The position numbers and the translations under genes were made by a program. From the NCBI GenBank assembly GCA_900752475.1, contig CAADVJ010000177.1, positions 1-5,225 of the forward strand: DNA of 5,225 bases, given 5' to 3'. Source of the stretch: an uncultured Collinsella sp. (GTDB taxonomy: Bacteria > Actinomycetota > Coriobacteriia > Coriobacteriales > Coriobacteriaceae). Position 1 is the first letter of the stretch; every line of letters starts with the position of its first letter. Under the pieces are notes generated by a model. That model did no database searches. It worked only from the letters and a program-made list of their open reading frames with translations, and was not told where the DNA came from. Of the stretch, positions 4,629-5,225 are shown piece by piece.

Positions 4629-5225
4629 ATGCAAACTTACGAATCGGACGCCAATATCGGAAACATTAAGATTCTCGCCGTCGACATGGACAAGACGCTG
4701 CTGACCGACGAGCGCGTGCTGCCCCAGGGTCTTGATGAGCGCCTGGACAAGCTCGCCGACGCCGACATCGTATTCTGCCCCGCCAGCGGACGTCCCGCCC
4801 CCAAGCTCGAGGAGATGTTCGAGGGCGTCAAGAACCGCCTCGCCTTTTGTCCCGACAACGGAGCGTGCGTGATCTATCGCGGCAGCTATATCTATAAGAG
4901 CACTATTGACGTGGAGCTGTATCAGCAGGTCTTGAGCCGTGCCTCGGAGGATCCGCGCGCTGTCCCCGTCCTTTGCTGCTTCGACGAGTTCTACGTGCTT
5001 GCCCGCGACCATCAATACCACGACGAGATCAGCGTCTACTACAACACAATCAACTACGTCGACAGCTTTGAGGGCCTTGATATCGAGTCCAACAAGATTT
5101 CGGTCTTCTTCCCCGGCTACGACGCCGAGCCCGCTTTCCGCGAGACCTATAGTCCCGAGTTCTCGGACAAGCTCTACGTCACCAACGCCGGGCGCGAGTG
5201 GATCGACTTTATGAACCTGGGCGTC
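4629..5225 (+). CDS. HAD-superfamily phosphatase, Cof-like (class IIB), 5' part only
   Basis: The first 199 codons are in the window; the 3' end lies beyond it. HAD phosphatases of this type hydrolyse phosphate from small molecules such as sugar phosphates or flavin nucleotides in the cytosol, using an aspartyl-phosphate intermediate and Mg2+. Motif I is DMDKTLL (19-25), with nucleophile D19 and acid/base D21; K22 replaces the more common glycine. Motif II is ASGRP (52-56), with S53. PDNGA (76-80) is typical of the Cof group, and the following part to about residue 185 should be the cap. The frame ends at WIDFMNLGV, just before the expected motif III lysine and motif IV acidic residues. The ATG follows GAAAGG (4614-4619) by nine bases, and the frame is closed upstream at 4590, so this is the only ATG start. 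It is transcribed away from argG. The substrate cannot be told from sequence. Confidence 0.9.
   Translation, partial: MQTYESDANIGNIKILAVDMDKTLLTDERVLPQGLDERLDKLADADIVFCPASGRPAPKLEEMFEGVKNRLAFCPDNGACVIYRGSYIYKSTIDVELYQQVLSRASEDPRAVPVLCCFDEFYVLARDHQYHDEISVYYNTINYVDSFEGLDIESNKISVFFPGYDAEPAFRETYSPEFSDKLYVTNAGREWIDFMNLGV

Noticed and set aside
4205..4669. 154-codon plus-strand frame in the argG-HAD gap
   Set aside because: Longer than expected by chance in AT-richer DNA, so it deserved a look. However, there is no ribosome binding site at either possible ATG (4205, 4235), codon use is unlike its neighbours, it runs 41 bases into the HAD gene, and it is antisense to the better supported leader ORF. 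A degraded or foreign gene cannot be fully excluded.
4587..5021. 144-codon minus-strand frame opposite the HAD gene
   Set aside because: Antisense to a gene with clear HAD motifs, with no motif of its own.

Overview
The window looks like a chromosomal piece of a moderately high-GC bacterium, most likely a Coriobacteriia actinobacterium of the Collinsella type. This is inferred from the character of the proteins, the strong preference for C or G in the third codon position, Arg codons that are CGC/CGT, and repeated GAAAGG-type ribosome binding sites. No database search was possible. No rRNA, tRNA, CRISPR array or mobile element was found.

Layout, left to right: a terminator (25-59) ends ndk (102-506, minus), a housekeeping nucleoside diphosphate kinase with its own candidate promoter. 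A gap of about 300 bases without a convincing gene follows; it holds a GC-rich 9-bp inverted repeat. The terminator of argH lies at 803-841. argH (892-2322, minus) encodes argininosuccinate lyase. An unrecognised 56-residue small gene with a good ribosome binding site (2441-2611, minus) follows, then a GC-rich but U-poor terminator-like hairpin (2648-2693), then argG (2847-4073, minus), argininosuccinate synthase. The 555-base divergent region (4074-4628) separates argG from a plus-strand HAD-family phosphatase (4629 to the window edge, incomplete).

ArgG and ArgH catalyse the last two steps of arginine synthesis (citrulline + aspartate + ATP to argininosuccinate, then to arginine + fumarate). 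They are read in the order argG - small gene - argH on the minus strand.

The most interesting finding is upstream of argG. A 24-codon minus-strand ORF (4280-4354) with a strong Shine-Dalgarno sequence carries six Arg codons in its last ten, ending in three consecutive CGA codons before the stop. All 12 Arg codons of argG are CGC or CGT. The 206 bases between this ORF and argG contain several mutually exclusive RNA pairings and a terminator-like hairpin followed by a run of five U. Together these have the architecture of a ribosome-mediated attenuator that senses arginine. The mechanism is inferred; the ORF, codons and complementarities are visible in the sequence.
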